Positions 1 to 9,852 of a stretch of DNA of 64,000 nucleotides are shown here, piece by piece. Position numbers and translations under genes: made by a program. The stretch comes from Woeseiaceae bacterium (GTDB taxonomy: Bacteria; Pseudomonadota; Gammaproteobacteria; Steroidobacterales; Woeseiaceae). Position 1 is the first letter of the stretch. Each line of letters opens with the position of its first letter. Location of the stretch: NCBI GenBank assembly GCA_028277185.1, contig JANQGQ010000009.1:62001-126000 (forward strand), written 5' to 3'. The notes beneath the pieces are model-generated. The model saw only the letters and a list, made by a program, of their open reading frames with translations. It ran no database searches and was not told the DNA's origin.

Positions 1-1
1 G

Positions 2-355
2 TGGTTCGGCCTCGGCTACACCCTCACCGACCGGACCGATCGCTTCGTGGGCTATAACGACTACACGCGCGATGCGTTCAGGGCGGAGATCCAGTTCACG
101 CCGGGTGCGCGCTTTAGCGTCGAATTGCTGGCGCTGTATCGTCTGTTCGACTATCCCAACGCCTTCGCTTTCCACAACCCGACAGCGAATCCCAGGACTC
201 AGGAAGACATCTACGGGACGCTGGCGCTGAGCTACCGGCTGACGCGGGGCCTGAGCCTCGTCGCCGAAGGCCGGTACCGCGAGGTCGCCTCGAACGACAC
301 GCGCATCGAGTACGAGCGGACGCAGTTCATAGTGGGCGTACGCTGGCAGCCCTGA
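2..355 (+). CDS. Outer-membrane beta-barrel protein, C-terminal part
   Basis: The reading frame is open to the left edge, so only about 117 C-terminal residues are seen and the gene starts outside the window. Alternating polar and hydrophobic residues with aromatic girdles form several strand-like stretches, and the protein ends in QFIVGVRWQP. This is the amphipathic, aromatic-rich C-terminal strand typical of outer-membrane barrels recognised by the BAM complex. I cannot name the family; a barrel of an exopolysaccharide or porin-like protein is plausible. It ends 40 bp before uvrD. Confidence 0.6.
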   Translation, partial: WFGLGYTLTDRTDRFVGYNDYTRDAFRAEIQFTPGARFSVELLALYRLFDYPNAFAFHNPTANPRTQEDIYGTLALSYRLTRGLSLVAEGRYREVASNDTRIEYERTQFIVGVRWQP

Positions 356-394
356 GACTGTTAACATGACGCGTTTTGCGGCCATGTCCGTCCC

Positions 395-2557
395 ATGGAC
401 GTCACCCCGATCCTCGAAAACCTCAACGACGCCCAGCGCGAGGCCGTCACGGCACCCGCCGAACCCACGCTCGTCATCGCGGGCGCCGGGAGCGGCAAGA
501 CGCGCGTGCTCGTGCATCGCGCCGCCTGGCTCATCGACGTGGAGCACGTCTCCCCGCAGAGCCTCCTCGCCGTAACCTTCACGAACAAGGCGGCTGCCGA
601 GATGCGCGGCCGTATCGAGTCGCTGCTCGGCCTCCCGGTCCAGCATCTCTGGATCGGCACGTTTCACGGTCTCGCGCACCGTCTCCTCAGACGCCACTGG
701 CGCGAGGCGAAGCTGCCGCAGAGCTTCCAGATCATCGACGCCGACGACCAGCAGCGCATCATCAAGCGTCTCTTAAGGAGCATGGAGATCGACGACGGCC
801 GCTATACGCCGCGCGAGATCCAGTACTTCGTCAACAAGCAAAAGGACGAGGGCCTGAGGCCGCGGCACCTGGACGACGACGGCGACCCCGAGCGCCGCCA
901 GATGATTACCGTATACGCAGCCTACGAGGAGGTCTGCGAGCGCGGCGGACTCGTCGATTTCGCGGAGCTCCTCCTGCGCGCCCACGAGTTGTGGCGCGAC
1001 AACGCCGAGCTCCTGGCCCACTACCGCCAGCGCTTCGGGCATATTCTCGTCGACGAGTTCCAGGACACGAACGCAATCCAGTACGCGTGGCTGCGCCTGT
1101 TGGCCGGTAACAGCGGCGTTCCGTTCGCGGTCGGCGACGACGATCAGTCGATATATCGCTGGCGCGGCGCCCGCGTGGAGCACATCCTTAAGTTTCAGCG
1201 CGATTTCCCGGGCGCGCGCGTCGTCAAGCTGGAGCAGAACTATCGCTCGACCGGCACGATCCTGAACGCGGCCAACGCGGTCATTGCCCACAACAGCGCC
1301 CGCATGGGCAAGAACCTGTGGACCGAAGGCTCGGCCGGCGAGCCGATCAGGATCTACGCCGCCTACAACGAGCGCGACGAAGCCGAGTTCATCGTCGGGC
1401 GGCTCCGCGACTGGAGCGATCAGGGCAACGCGCGGCAGGACGCCGCGATACTGTACCGCTCGAACGCGCAATCGCGGGTTCTCGAAGAAGCACTCATCAA
1501 CGCGCGAATCCCATACCGGGTCTACGGCGGCCTGCGCTTCTTCGAACGCCAGGAGATCAAAGACGCGCTGGCGTACCTGCGCCTCACCCTCAATCGCGAC
1601 GACGACGCGTCCTTCGAGCGCATCGTCAACCGGCCGACGCGCGGGATCGGCGCACGGACGGTCGAAGAAATGCGGTCATACGCCCGGGCCAACGCCTGCT
1701 CGCTCTGGCGGGCGGCCGGCGCCCTGGCAAGCGACGTGCTTGCCGGGCGGGCCGCAAAGGCCGTCCTTGCGTTCATGACGCTCATCGAGCGGCTAGAGCG
1801 CGAGACGCGCGAGCTCGCGCTCGAAGACAAAGTCGATCACGTCATCGCGATGAGCGGACTCGTCGAGTTCTACAAGAAGGAAAAAGGCGAGAAGGGCGCA
1901 ACGCGGATCGAGAACCTCGAAGAACTCGTCAGCGCCGCGAAGAGCTTCGAGCCGGACCCCGCGGCCGAGATGCAGCCGCTCGACGAGTTCCTCGCGCACG
2001 CGGCCCTCGAGGCCGGCGAAGGCCAGGCCGATGCCTGGGACGATTGTGTGCAGCTCATGACCATGCACTCCGCGAAGGGGCTCGAATTCCCGCTCGTGTT
2101 TCTCGCGGGCATGGAGGACGGCCTGTTCCCTCACCAGCGCTCGGCCGCGGATCCCGACGGGCTCGAAGAGGAGCGCAGGCTTTGCTACGTGGGCATCACG
2201 CGCGCCATGCGCACACTGTACATAAGCTACGCGGAACAGCGCCGCCTGCACGGCACCGACAGCTTCTCGCTGCCGTCGCGCTTCATACGCGAAATTCCTG
2301 CCGAGTACGTAGAGGAGATCCGGCCCAAGGTTCGGGTATCGCGGTCCGGGCAACGGCCTGGGCGGGCGTCCCCGGTTCCGGACGCGGCCGCGGAATCGGG
2401 TTTGAGCCTCGGCCAGCGCGTGCACCACCGGAAATTCGGCGACGGCATCGTACTGAACTGCGAGGGCCACGGCCCGCACGCGCGCGTCGAAGTCAACTTC
2501 GAAACAGCCGGCACGAAATGGCTGGTGCTGGCCTACGCAAACCTCGATCTGATGTAA
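395..2557 (+). CDS. uvrD: ATP-dependent DNA helicase II UvrD/PcrA
   Basis: This is a superfamily 1A 3'-5' DNA helicase that acts in nucleotide excision and mismatch repair by unwinding nicked DNA. Visible motifs are the Walker A loop GAGSGKT at residues 30-36, TNKAAAEM (motif Ia), VDEFQDTN (motif II, Walker B), DDDQSIYRWRGA (motif III), QNYRST (motif IV), MTMHSAKGLEFP (motif V) and YVGITRA (motif VI). The length of 720 residues is normal for UvrD, and the C-terminal part ends in the tudor-like domain (GQRVHHRKFGDGIVL). The chosen ATG fits the family N-terminus (LNDAQREAV). Confidence 0.96.
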   Translation: MDVTPILENLNDAQREAVTAPAEPTLVIAGAGSGKTRVLVHRAAWLIDVEHVSPQSLLAVTFTNKAAAEMRGRIESLLGLPVQHLWIGTFHGLAHRLLRRHWREAKLPQSFQIIDADDQQRIIKRLLRSMEIDDGRYTPREIQYFVNKQKDEGLRPRHLDDDGDPERRQMITVYAAYEEVCERGGLVDFAELLLRAHELWRDNAELLAHYRQRFGHILVDEFQDTNAIQYAWLRLLAGNSGVPFAVGDDDQSIYRWRGARVEHILKFQRDFPGARVVKLEQNYRSTGTILNAANAVIAHNSARMGKNLWTEGSAGEPIRIYAAYNERDEAEFIVGRLRDWSDQGNARQDAAILYRSNAQSRVLEEALINARIPYRVYGGLRFFERQEIKDALAYLRLTLNRDDDASFERIVNRPTRGIGARTVEEMRSYARANACSLWRAAGALASDVLAGRAAKAVLAFMTLIERLERETRELALEDKVDHVIAMSGLVEFYKKEKGEKGATRIENLEELVSAAKSFEPDPAAEMQPLDEFLAHAALEAGEGQADAWDDCVQLMTMHSAKGLEFPLVFLAGMEDGLFPHQRSAADPDGLEEERRLCYVGITRAMRTLYISYAEQRRLHGTDSFSLPSRFIREIPAEYVEEIRPKVRVSRSGQRPGRASPVPDAAAESGLSLGQRVHHRKFGDGIVLNCEGHGPHARVEVNFETAGTKWLVLAYANLDLM

Positions 2558-2604
2558 ACTGACGGCCCTGAGCCGTCGCCGGTATACGTCCAGCCACAAT
2601 AATA

Positions 2605-3981
2605 ATGAAGATACTGATTCTCGGCGCAGGCCAGGTCGGCTCCTCGGCGGCGTATCACTTGTCCCGCGAAGAAGCGAACGAGGTCACGGTCGTCGACCGG
2701 CGGCCGGAGGTCCTGAGAGATCTGCAGGATCGTCTCGACATCCGCACCGTCGTCGGCCACGCCGCCTACCCCGACGTGCTGCAGCGCGCCGGCGCCAGCG
2801 ACGTCGACATCATCGTTGCACTGACCGACACGGACGAGACCAATATGGTCGCCTGCCAGGTGGCCTATACGCAGTTTCATACGCCGACCAAGATCGCGCG
2901 CATCCGCGCCGCTGAATACATGACGGCGAACAAGCTGTTTCGCCAGGACGCGATCCCGATCGACGTGCGCATCAGCCCCGAGCAGCTCGTATGCGAGTAC
3001 ATCGAGCAACTCATACTGTATCCGGGCGCTTCGCAGGTGCTCGATTTCGCGGACGGCCGGGTTCGCCTCGTCGGGGTCATCGCCGACCGGGACGGCCTGC
3101 TCGTCGGCCAGAAGATCGCAACCCTCAAGGAACACATCCCGAATACCGAAGGCCGCATTGCGGCCATCTACCGGAGAGGCAAGGCCAAGCTGCCGGATGG
3201 CGACACGGTGATCGAGGAGGGTGACGAGGTCTTCTTCATCGCCGATCGCAAGGATATCCGCGTCTTCATGAGCGAGATCCGCCGGCTGGAGGATCCCGTG
3301 CGGCGAGTGGTCATCGCCGGCGGCGGCAACATCGGCGTTCGCCTGGCGCTTGCCCTCGAGCAGACCAACCAGGTGAAGATCATCGAGCGCGACATGGACC
3401 GCGCGCGGATCATCTCCGAGCAGGTATCGAAGGCCATCGTGCTCGTCGGCGACGCCGCCGACGAGGAGCTCCTGCTCGAAGAGAACGTCGACAACGTCGA
3501 TGTCTTCTGCGCCCTGACGAACTCCGAGGAAGCCAACATCCTGAGTTCCATGCTGGCAAAACGGCTCGGCGCGCACAAAGTCATGGCGCTGATCAACCGT
3601 CCGTCGTACGTCGATCTCGTCGAATCCGGCAGCATCGACATCGCGATCTCGCCGCAGCAGGTCACGATCGGTTCGCTGCTTGCGCACGTCAGGCGCGGCG
3701 ACGTCGTCAAAGTGCACTCGCTGCGGCGCGGCGCCGCCGAGGCGATCGAGGCTATCGCGCACGGCCGCGCCGAGGAATCCGAGGTGGTCGGCCGCACGAT
3801 CGAGGAAATTCCGCTGCCGCCGGGATCGGCGATCGTCGCGCTGGTCCGTGACGACCGGGTCATCATCGCGCATCACGATACCGTCGTGGAAACGGACGAT
3901 CACGTGATCCTGTTCATGACGGACCGCCGCAAGATCGAGCGCATCGAGCAATTGTTCCAGGTCGGCGTATCGTTCGTCTGA
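2605..3981 (+). CDS. trkA: Trk potassium uptake system, NAD-binding subunit TrkA
   Basis: TrkA is the cytoplasmic, NAD(H)-binding gating ring of the Trk K+ transporter. At 458 residues it has the expected two tandem RCK_N-RCK_C units: a Rossmann glycine motif GAGQVGSS near residue 8 and a second one, GGGNIGVRLA, near residue 238, each followed by an RCK_C domain. It lies 29 bp before trkH on the same strand, so the two subunits are almost certainly co-transcribed. Confidence 0.96.
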   Translation: MKILILGAGQVGSSAAYHLSREEANEVTVVDRRPEVLRDLQDRLDIRTVVGHAAYPDVLQRAGASDVDIIVALTDTDETNMVACQVAYTQFHTPTKIARIRAAEYMTANKLFRQDAIPIDVRISPEQLVCEYIEQLILYPGASQVLDFADGRVRLVGVIADRDGLLVGQKIATLKEHIPNTEGRIAAIYRRGKAKLPDGDTVIEEGDEVFFIADRKDIRVFMSEIRRLEDPVRRVVIAGGGNIGVRLALALEQTNQVKIIERDMDRARIISEQVSKAIVLVGDAADEELLLEENVDNVDVFCALTNSEEANILSSMLAKRLGAHKVMALINRPSYVDLVESGSIDIAISPQQVTIGSLLAHVRRGDVVKVHSLRRGAAEAIEAIAHGRAEESEVVGRTIEEIPLPPGSAIVALVRDDRVIIAHHDTVVETDDHVILFMTDRRKIERIEQLFQVGVSFV

Positions 3982-4010
3982 ACGGACGCATGCGGATGAA
4001 CGGCTTGTAA

Positions 4011-5456
4011 ATGAATTTTCCGGTCGTACAACGCATCCTCGGTCTGCTGCTGATGATCTTCAGCCTGACGATGCTGCCGCCGATACTGATCAGCCTTCTG
4101 TTCGGCGACGGCGAATGGTTCGCCTTCGTCGAGGGATTCGGCATTACACTCGCGGCCGGCCTCCTGTTCTGGCTGCCGGTACGCAATCTGCAGAAAGAGC
4201 TCAGGCTGCGCGACGGGTTCCTCGTGGTCGCGTCGTTCTGGACCGTTCTCGGCACGGCGGGCGCGGCCCCGCTCTTCTTCGCCGACTCACTGAATCTCTC
4301 GTTTACTGACGCGGCTTTCGAGTCGATGTCGGGTCTGACGACGACCGGCGCCACGGTCATCAGCCAGCTCGACGGTCTGCCGGCATCCGTCCTGTACTAC
4401 CGGCAGCAGCTACAGTGGCTGGGCGGCATGGGCATCATCGTACTCGCGGTCGCCGTTCTGCCGATGCTCGGCGTCGGCGGCATGCAGCTCTATCGCGCCG
4501 AAACGCCCGGGCCCGTAAAAGACACGAAGCTGACGCCGCGCATCACCGAGACCGCGAAAGCACTCTGGTACGTCTATCTCGCGTTCACGCTGACCTGCAT
4601 GCTTGCCTACCGCATCGCCGGCATGAGCTGGTTCGACGCGCTGTGCCATGCGTTCTCGACCGTCGCGATCGGCGGCTTCTCGACCCACGACGCCAGTATC
4701 GGCTACTTCGATTCGACGGCGATCGACGTCGTGGCTATCGTCTTCATGTTCCTCGCCGGCATCAACTTCTCGCTGCACTTCTTTGCCTGGCGGTACGTTT
4801 CGATCAAGCACTACTTCGAAGATCCCGAGTTTCGCGCCTACTCTCTGTTTCTCGTCGCGATCTCGGCCGTCGTCGTCGCGACGCTCGTGTATTCCGGGCG
4901 GCCCTTCCTCGACGCGCTAGTCAACGGCACGTTTCAGGCCGTCTCGATTGCGACGACCACCGGCTTCGCGACCGAGGAGTTCGCCAACTGGCCGCTGAGC
5001 CTGCCCGTGTTGTTGATATTCGCAAGCTTCGTCGGCGGCTCGGCCGGTTCGACCGCGGGCGGCATCAAGGTCATCCGCTGGCTCCTGATCTACAAGCAGG
5101 GCGTCCGCGAGATCGCAAGACTCGTGCACCCGAGTGCGGAGATTCCGGTCAAACTCGGCAGCAAGGCCGTTCCCTATCGCGTCGTCGATGCCGTATGGGG
5201 CTTCTTCTCGGTGTACATGATCGTCTTCGCGATCATGATGCTGGCGATGATGTTCACCGGCCTGGATCAGGTCACGGCGTTTTCGGCCGTCGCGGCCACG
5301 CTCAATAATCTGGGTCCGGGCCTCGGCGACGTGGCCAACGGCTTCATGTCGCTCAGCGATACCGCGAAGTGGGTTGCGGTTGCCGGCATGCTGTTGGGCC
5401 GACTCGAGATCTTCACGCTGCTCGTGCTGATTACCCCGATGTTCTGGCGACCGTAG
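4011..5456 (+). CDS. trkH: Trk potassium uptake system, membrane subunit TrkH
   Basis: TrkH is the pore-forming inner-membrane subunit for K+ uptake. The 481-residue protein is hydrophobic throughout and carries the degenerate selectivity-filter loops of the family ([34 protein letters not shown]), each with the key glycine. It follows trkA and its stop codon overlaps by one base the GTG start of the following TRAP gene, which suggests that transcription continues into it. Confidence 0.95.
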   Translation: MNFPVVQRILGLLLMIFSLTMLPPILISLLFGDGEWFAFVEGFGITLAAGLLFWLPVRNLQKELRLRDGFLVVASFWTVLGTAGAAPLFFADSLNLSFTDAAFESMSGLTTTGATVISQLDGLPASVLYYRQQLQWLGGMGIIVLAVAVLPMLGVGGMQLYRAETPGPVKDTKLTPRITETAKALWYVYLAFTLTCMLAYRIAGMSWFDALCHAFSTVAIGGFSTHDASIGYFDSTAIDVVAIVFMFLAGINFSLHFFAWRYVSIKHYFEDPEFRAYSLFLVAISAVVVATLVYSGRPFLDALVNGTFQAVSIATTTGFATEEFANWPLSLPVLLIFASFVGGSAGSTAGGIKVIRWLLIYKQGVREIARLVHPSAEIPVKLGSKAVPYRVVDAVWGFFSVYMIVFAIMMLAMMFTGLDQVTAFSAVAATLNNLGPGLGDVANGFMSLSDTAKWVAVAGMLLGRLEIFTLLVLITPMFWRP

Positions 5457-5992
5457 TGTCCCGAGTGCAGGCGGCGGCAGCCAAAATCGACCGGTTCAGC
5501 CGTCTTCTGGGACACGCCATAGCGTGGCTGACGCTCGCCATGGTCGTCGTCACCTTCGGGGTCGTCGTCCTGCGTTACGCATTCGATCTCGGTTTCATCT
5601 GGCTGCAGGAGTCCGTCACCTGGATGCACGCGGCCGTGTTCATGCTCGGCGCCGCGTATACGCTGCAGATGAACGAGCACGTTCGCGTCGACGTGTTCTA
5701 CCGCGAATTCGGCCCGCGCCGCCGCGCACTGGTCGATCTCGGGGGCGTCATTCTGTTTCTGCTGCCCATGACCGCGTTCCTGGCCTGGTCGGCCTGGGAC
5801 TTCGTGGCCGCATCGTGGTCGCTCAGGGAAGCCTCGCGTGAGTCGGGCGGCCTGCCGTATCCCATGATTCCGCTGATGAAGTCGATTCTCGTCGTCATGC
5901 CGCTGACGCTTGCACTGCAGGGCGTCGCCATTGCGTTGCGCGCGCTTGCCGTGCTCCGGGGTTCGGCAACCGACTCGCGGGCGGGGCCGTAG
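5456..5992 (+). CDS. TRAP transporter small permease (DctQ-like)
   Basis: This is a 178-residue small membrane subunit of a tripartite ATP-independent periplasmic transporter. Four hydrophobic segments are visible, and WLQESVTWMHAAVFMLGAAY with HVRVDVF matches the DctQ signature region. I chose the GTG at 5456, which overlaps the trkH stop; the open frame extends further upstream but inside trkH. It lies two bases before the large permease. No DctP-type solute-binding protein is in view, so the substrate cannot be assigned. Confidence 0.88.
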   Translation: MSRVQAAAAKIDRFSRLLGHAIAWLTLAMVVVTFGVVVLRYAFDLGFIWLQESVTWMHAAVFMLGAAYTLQMNEHVRVDVFYREFGPRRRALVDLGGVILFLLPMTAFLAWSAWDFVAASWSLREASRESGGLPYPMIPLMKSILVVMPLTLALQGVAIALRALAVLRGSATDSRAGP

Positions 5993-5994
5993 TC

Positions 5995-7365
5995 ATGGAG
6001 TGGATCGCCGGTCTCCTGTTCCTGAGCGTCATCCTCCTGCTGCTTGCGGGCTTTCCGGTGGCGTTCACGCTCGGCGGCACGGCGCTGATCTTCGCGGCAC
6101 TCGGCGTTGTCGCGGGCGTGTTCAACGAGGCGCTGTTGACCGGCCTGCCCAACCGCGTGTTCGGCATCATGAGCAACGAAACGCTCATTGCCGTCCCGCT
6201 GTTCGTGTTCATGGGCGTCACGCTCGAGCGGGCACGCATCGCGGAGGAGCTGCTCGATACGCTGAGCCGTCTGTTCGGCAGTCTCGGCGGCGGGCTCGGC
6301 ATTTCGGTCATGCTGGTCGGCATGCTGCTGGCGGCAAGCACGGGCATCGTCGGCGCGACGGTTGTGACGATGGGGCTCCTGTCCCTGCCGACGATGCTCA
6401 AACGCGGCTACTCGCCGGCCGTATCCGCCGGCACGATCTGCGCCTCGGGAACGCTGGGTCAGATCATCCCGCCGTCCATCATCCTCGTGATGCTCGGCGA
6501 CGTCATGACGTCCGCGTATCAGCAGGCCCAGCTCGCGATGGGCATCTTCTCGCCGAAGACCGTTTCCGTCGGCGATCTGTTCGCCGGCGCACTCGTACCC
6601 GGACTCATGCTCGTCCTGCTGTACGTCGTGTACATCGTCGCGGTCGCGATCCTCAAACCCGACACGATGCCGCCACATCGCCGGGAGGCCGACGATCAGG
6701 TATCTCTGGGGCAGGTTCTGCGCGCGCTGCTGCCGCCGCTTGCCCTCGTGTTCGCCGTATTGGGCTCCATCCTTACCGGCCAGGCGACGCCGACGGAGGC
6801 CGCGGGTGTCGGCGGCATGGGGGCGCTGCTGCTCGCGCTGCTGCGCGGTCAGATCGACCGCGAGCGCCTGAAAGACATCATGCGCGCGACGCTGCGCATC
6901 AGCAGCATGGTGTTCCTGATTCTCATCGGCGCCAGCATCTTTTCGCTCGTGTTCCGCGGCTACGGCGGCGACGATGCCGTGCACGCCGTGCTCGAAGGCC
7001 TGCCCGGCGGCGTCTTCGGCGCCATGCTCGTCGTGATGCTCGTGATGTTCCTGCTGGGCTTCGTACTCGACTTCATCGAGATCACGTTCGTCGTCGTCCC
7101 GATCGTCGGTCCCGTGCTGCTCGCGATGGGCCTCGACCCCGTGTGGCTGGGCGTCATGATCGCCGTCAACCTGCAGACGTCGTTCCTGACGCCGCCGTTC
7201 GGCTTCGCGCTGTTCTACCTTCGCGGGGTGGCGCCGCCCGAGGTGCCGACGGGCGCCATCTACCGCGGTGTGATGCCCTTCGTCGGGATTCAGCTTCTTG
7301 CGCTGATACTGCTCGCGCTGTTTCCGGAGCTCGTCACCTGGCTACCGAACAAGATTTACGGCTAA
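5995..7365 (+). CDS. TRAP transporter large permease (DctM-like)
   Basis: This is the 12-TM large subunit of a TRAP transporter, 456 residues. It has the family's GFPVAFTLGG start, the internal repeat with ASGTLGQIIPPSI, and the C-terminal LDFIEITFVVVPIV and NLQTSFLTPPFGFALFYLRG segments, which resemble the mannitol/chloroaromatic-type branch. It is coupled to the DctQ subunit two bases upstream. The gene ends directly in a large inverted repeat that probably terminates its transcript. The solute is unknown because the binding protein is not in the window. Confidence 0.9.
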   Translation: MEWIAGLLFLSVILLLLAGFPVAFTLGGTALIFAALGVVAGVFNEALLTGLPNRVFGIMSNETLIAVPLFVFMGVTLERARIAEELLDTLSRLFGSLGGGLGISVMLVGMLLAASTGIVGATVVTMGLLSLPTMLKRGYSPAVSAGTICASGTLGQIIPPSIILVMLGDVMTSAYQQAQLAMGIFSPKTVSVGDLFAGALVPGLMLVLLYVVYIVAVAILKPDTMPPHRREADDQVSLGQVLRALLPPLALVFAVLGSILTGQATPTEAAGVGGMGALLLALLRGQIDRERLKDIMRATLRISSMVFLILIGASIFSLVFRGYGGDDAVHAVLEGLPGGVFGAMLVVMLVMFLLGFVLDFIEITFVVVPIVGPVLLAMGLDPVWLGVMIAVNLQTSFLTPPFGFALFYLRGVAPPEVPTGAIYRGVMPFVGIQLLALILLALFPELVTWLPNKIYG

Positions 7366-7366
7366 G

Positions 7367-7441
7367 AGGTGTCCGCTAAAAGGTGTCAGACTCCTTTTTG
7401 CTTAGAGCAAAAAGGAGTCTGACACCTTTTAGCGGACACCT
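7367..7441. repeat. Perfect 36-bp inverted repeat (REP/REPIN-like, likely bidirectional terminator)
   Basis: The two arms 7367-7402 and 7406-7441 are exact reverse complements separated by three bases (TAG). Each arm carries AAAAGGTGTCAGACTCC, which resembles the short mobile REP-type repeats found in many gammaproteobacteria. It sits between the convergent genes dctM and the hypothetical lipoprotein, starting two bases after one stop codon and ending one base before the other, so it can act as a terminator in both directions. Confidence 0.88.
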
Positions 7442-7442
7442 T

Positions 7443-8723
7443 TTAGCGGCGCCGCGAACACTTGATTTCGAGCTCGGGAAAGTCCTGAGTGTAGGCAGGC
7501 GCCACCGATGCCTCGCGGCCGACCAGGCCGTTGCGACCCTTGAATTCGGCGCTTTCCGCCGACATGAGGCGCATCCAGTCGCCATAGCCCGCGTCGGCGC
7601 CGGTGCCGCGCGACGGCCGCACCGACCAGCGGTAGGTCCGGCACGGGTCCAGTTCGTAACTGAGGACGTGCGACGGCGCGAACGAGCGGCCGCTGTAGAC
7701 GATTCGGTGGGCGTCGTAGATCTCGATGTCCCAGCCGAGTTCGCCGGTGGCAACCGTTGCGGCGGGCGCCTCCCCGTCGCCGGCCTCCCGTGGCGCCGCA
7801 TCCCAGGCGAGTTCCGGCGCCGGTGAATCGCTGACGTAGCGGTTCGCTAACTTGCGGTGCTCGCGCGCCGATTTCGTGGCGCGGGGTGTCAGCGTCAGCG
7901 GCAGAAGTTGCCGAAAGAACGTCTCGCCCGCCAGCTCGCGCGCGAGGTAGTGCGACGCGAAATTGACGTAGTCCCGCCACAGCGCGAGATCGTCTTTCGT
8001 CCAGTTCTTGAGTGTGTCGGTGTCCTGGTATTCGATCGTGCGCGAATACAGCACCGTGTTGTCGCTACGGCGCATCAGCGCGGCGCTCGCGGTTAGAATC
8101 AACGTTGCGCGATCGCCGTCGATGTCCATCTTGAAATCGTCGAAACCGACGAAGAGCGCGGCGCCCGTCGTTTCCGGAATACCGTCGACGGACGACAGCA
8201 GTTGGGCCTCGACCGGCGACAGGTTACTCACATAGCGATGCACGTCGAGCGCGAGAGACGAGTTCACGAGCGGCTGACTGTCGGCGTTCATGATGTCCTC
8301 GGTCAGGGCGTCGCGAAACTCCTGGATCTCCTCCTTCGCCGCGCCGCTCAGGCCCCCGAAGATCGCCGACGGGATCTGCAGTATCGGTACCGGAACATGA
8401 ACGTTGACCCCCCCGACCTGGCCCGATACGCCCGCGCGGCGGCGCCCGGCATCCGCACCGCCGACGAGGCCGGGCTGCGCCCGGTCGTAGGTGCCGGTAA
8501 TCGCTTCCGCGGTCGCTGCTTCGCTGGGCAGGATCGCCACATGCCCGACGGCCGTGCGAATATCGGCCGCCATCGGCTCGTAGGCCTTCGGTGCAAGCGG
8601 CGCTTCGATCTCGTCGAGCGGATCGGCGGCGCCGGCCAGCCCCGATGACGCAAGACAGCCGGCGGCCACTATTCCCGGCAGGACGCGGGCGCACGAAGCG
8701 TTCGAGTCGGCTGATGCACGCAT
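7443..8723 (-). CDS. Hypothetical secreted protein or lipoprotein
   Basis: A 426-residue protein that I do not recognise. It has an N-terminal signal with a possible lipobox (VAAGC near residue 22), a glycine-rich stretch with GGVNVHVPVPIL near residue 110, and a C-terminal part with EIYDAHRIVYSGRSF and RTYRWSVRPSR that looks like a fibronectin-type III fold (RTYRWSVRP is typical of the F strand). A surface or periplasmic role is likely. It is followed upstream by a second small lipoprotein gene on the same strand, 78 bp away. Confidence 0.6.
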   Translation of the reverse strand: MRASADSNASCARVLPGIVAAGCLASSGLAGAADPLDEIEAPLAPKAYEPMAADIRTAVGHVAILPSEAATAEAITGTYDRAQPGLVGGADAGRRRAGVSGQVGGVNVHVPVPILQIPSAIFGGLSGAAKEEIQEFRDALTEDIMNADSQPLVNSSLALDVHRYVSNLSPVEAQLLSSVDGIPETTGAALFVGFDDFKMDIDGDRATLILTASAALMRRSDNTVLYSRTIEYQDTDTLKNWTKDDLALWRDYVNFASHYLARELAGETFFRQLLPLTLTPRATKSAREHRKLANRYVSDSPAPELAWDAAPREAGDGEAPAATVATGELGWDIEIYDAHRIVYSGRSFAPSHVLSYELDPCRTYRWSVRPSRGTGADAGYGDWMRLMSAESAEFKGRNGLVGREASVAPAYTQDFPELEIKCSRRR

Positions 8724-8801
8724 TGTCTCAGGCCCCCCGGCACTCTGTCGTCAGGAATAGACCAGATGCCGGAGCGATCGTTCGGCGGTACCGCCGGCGG
8801 C

Positions 8802-9164
8802 TCAGCCGGTCTCGGCGCTGTCGTCGTCCGGCTGCAGCGAGCAGCCCTTTTCGGTCTTCAGTCCGAGAAGATCCTCTTCCCGCTCCGCCGCACTGTCCAG
8901 GGCGTCGTCCTTCTCCATGGCGTTGCCGATGCCGAAGTCCCCAAGGAACGCGGCGACGGAACGCCCATCCATCTCGGCATCGGCGATTTCCTGGCGAAAT
9001 GCCGCTATCTTGGCGAGTTCGATCTCTATGTCCCTGCAGTCGTAGTACTGCGCCTCGGTCTCCGTAACAGCCTGCATGCGCCCATAGCGCTTGGTCGCAC
9101 AACCGGTATTCAGGGCGATCGCCAGAAGGACAACGACGAGCCCGGGAAACACTTTGTTTTGCAT
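8802..9164 (-). CDS. Small putative lipoprotein
   Basis: A 120-residue protein starting at ATG 9164 (MQNKVFPG). It has a clear lipoprotein signal: a hydrophobic run followed by LNTGC, so Cys near residue 20 would be lipidated. The mature part is acidic and contains an alpha-helical region (IEIELAKIAAFRQEIADAE). The open frame continues upstream but only this start gives a signal peptide. No known family is recognised. It lies in the same orientation as the larger hypothetical gene downstream. Confidence 0.62.
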   Translation of the reverse strand: MQNKVFPGLVVVLLAIALNTGCATKRYGRMQAVTETEAQYYDCRDIEIELAKIAAFRQEIADAEMDGRSVAAFLGDFGIGNAMEKDDALDSAAEREEDLLGLKTEKGCSLQPDDDSAETG

Positions 9165-9312
9165 GGTTTCATCCCCTATTGACGCGAGCGGATCGACGGG
9201 CGACCGCCCAAGCCCGGATTGTAGCCGCTGTCGGCGTGGAGCTCGACAGGACTCACGCCGCCGGACTCGATCGATCGTGAGCCAGGCTCTAAACTGCGGA
9301 AAGGAGACACGC

Positions 9313-9828
9313 ATGCCGAAACGACTACTCGCGCTGGTACTTGCCCTGCCGCTCGCCGCACTCGCCGACACGCCCGAGGAACGCCTTGCAGCCGCGGGCT
9401 ACGAACTACCGGATCCGCCGCGGCCCGTCGCCGTGTTCGTGACTTCGGTCCAGAGCGGCAAGCTGTTGTTCCTGTCCGGCCACGGCGAATGCCGGAGGAA
9501 CTACACGCGCGGCAAGGTCGGGCGCGATCTGACGGTAGAGAAAGGCAAGCGCTCGGCCGAACTCGTCGGTCTTTGTATGCTTGCGACTATCAAGGACTCG
9601 GTAGGCGAGCTCTCGCGGGTCAGGCGCTTCGTACGCATCCTCGGAATGGTCAACGCCACTGACGACTTCACGCGTCACCCTGAGGTCGTCAACGGCTTTT
9701 CCGAACTCATGGTCGTTGCGTTCGGCGACGCCGGCAAGGGCGCGCGTGCCGCCGTCGGCATGGCTTCGCTGCCGGGCGGCATGGCCGTCGAGATCGAGGC
9801 CATCGTCGAGCTGCACGACGAACCGTAG
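9313..9828 (+). CDS. RidA/YjgF-family protein with signal peptide
   Basis: A 171-residue protein starting at ATG 9313 with AAAGGAGAC as ribosome binding site. The first 18 residues are a signal peptide (LLALVLALPLAALA). The rest follows the Rid family: YELPDPPRPVAVFVTSVQSGKLLFLSGHG, VGRDLTVEKGK, a variant of the G-x-[VI]-G...QT pattern, and a C-terminal VGMASLPGGMAVEIEAIV that matches the R-x-x-V-x-V-x-x-LP end. Rid proteins hydrolyse reactive enamines/imines in the cytosol; an exported relative is of unknown role, and the usual arginine of the active site is replaced in this segment (GMASLP). Confidence 0.8.
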   Translation: MPKRLLALVLALPLAALADTPEERLAAAGYELPDPPRPVAVFVTSVQSGKLLFLSGHGECRRNYTRGKVGRDLTVEKGKRSAELVGLCMLATIKDSVGELSRVRRFVRILGMVNATDDFTRHPEVVNGFSELMVVAFGDAGKGARAAVGMASLPGGMAVEIEAIVELHDEP

Positions 9829-9852
9829 CAGCACCGCGCGGCCGCTTTCGCT

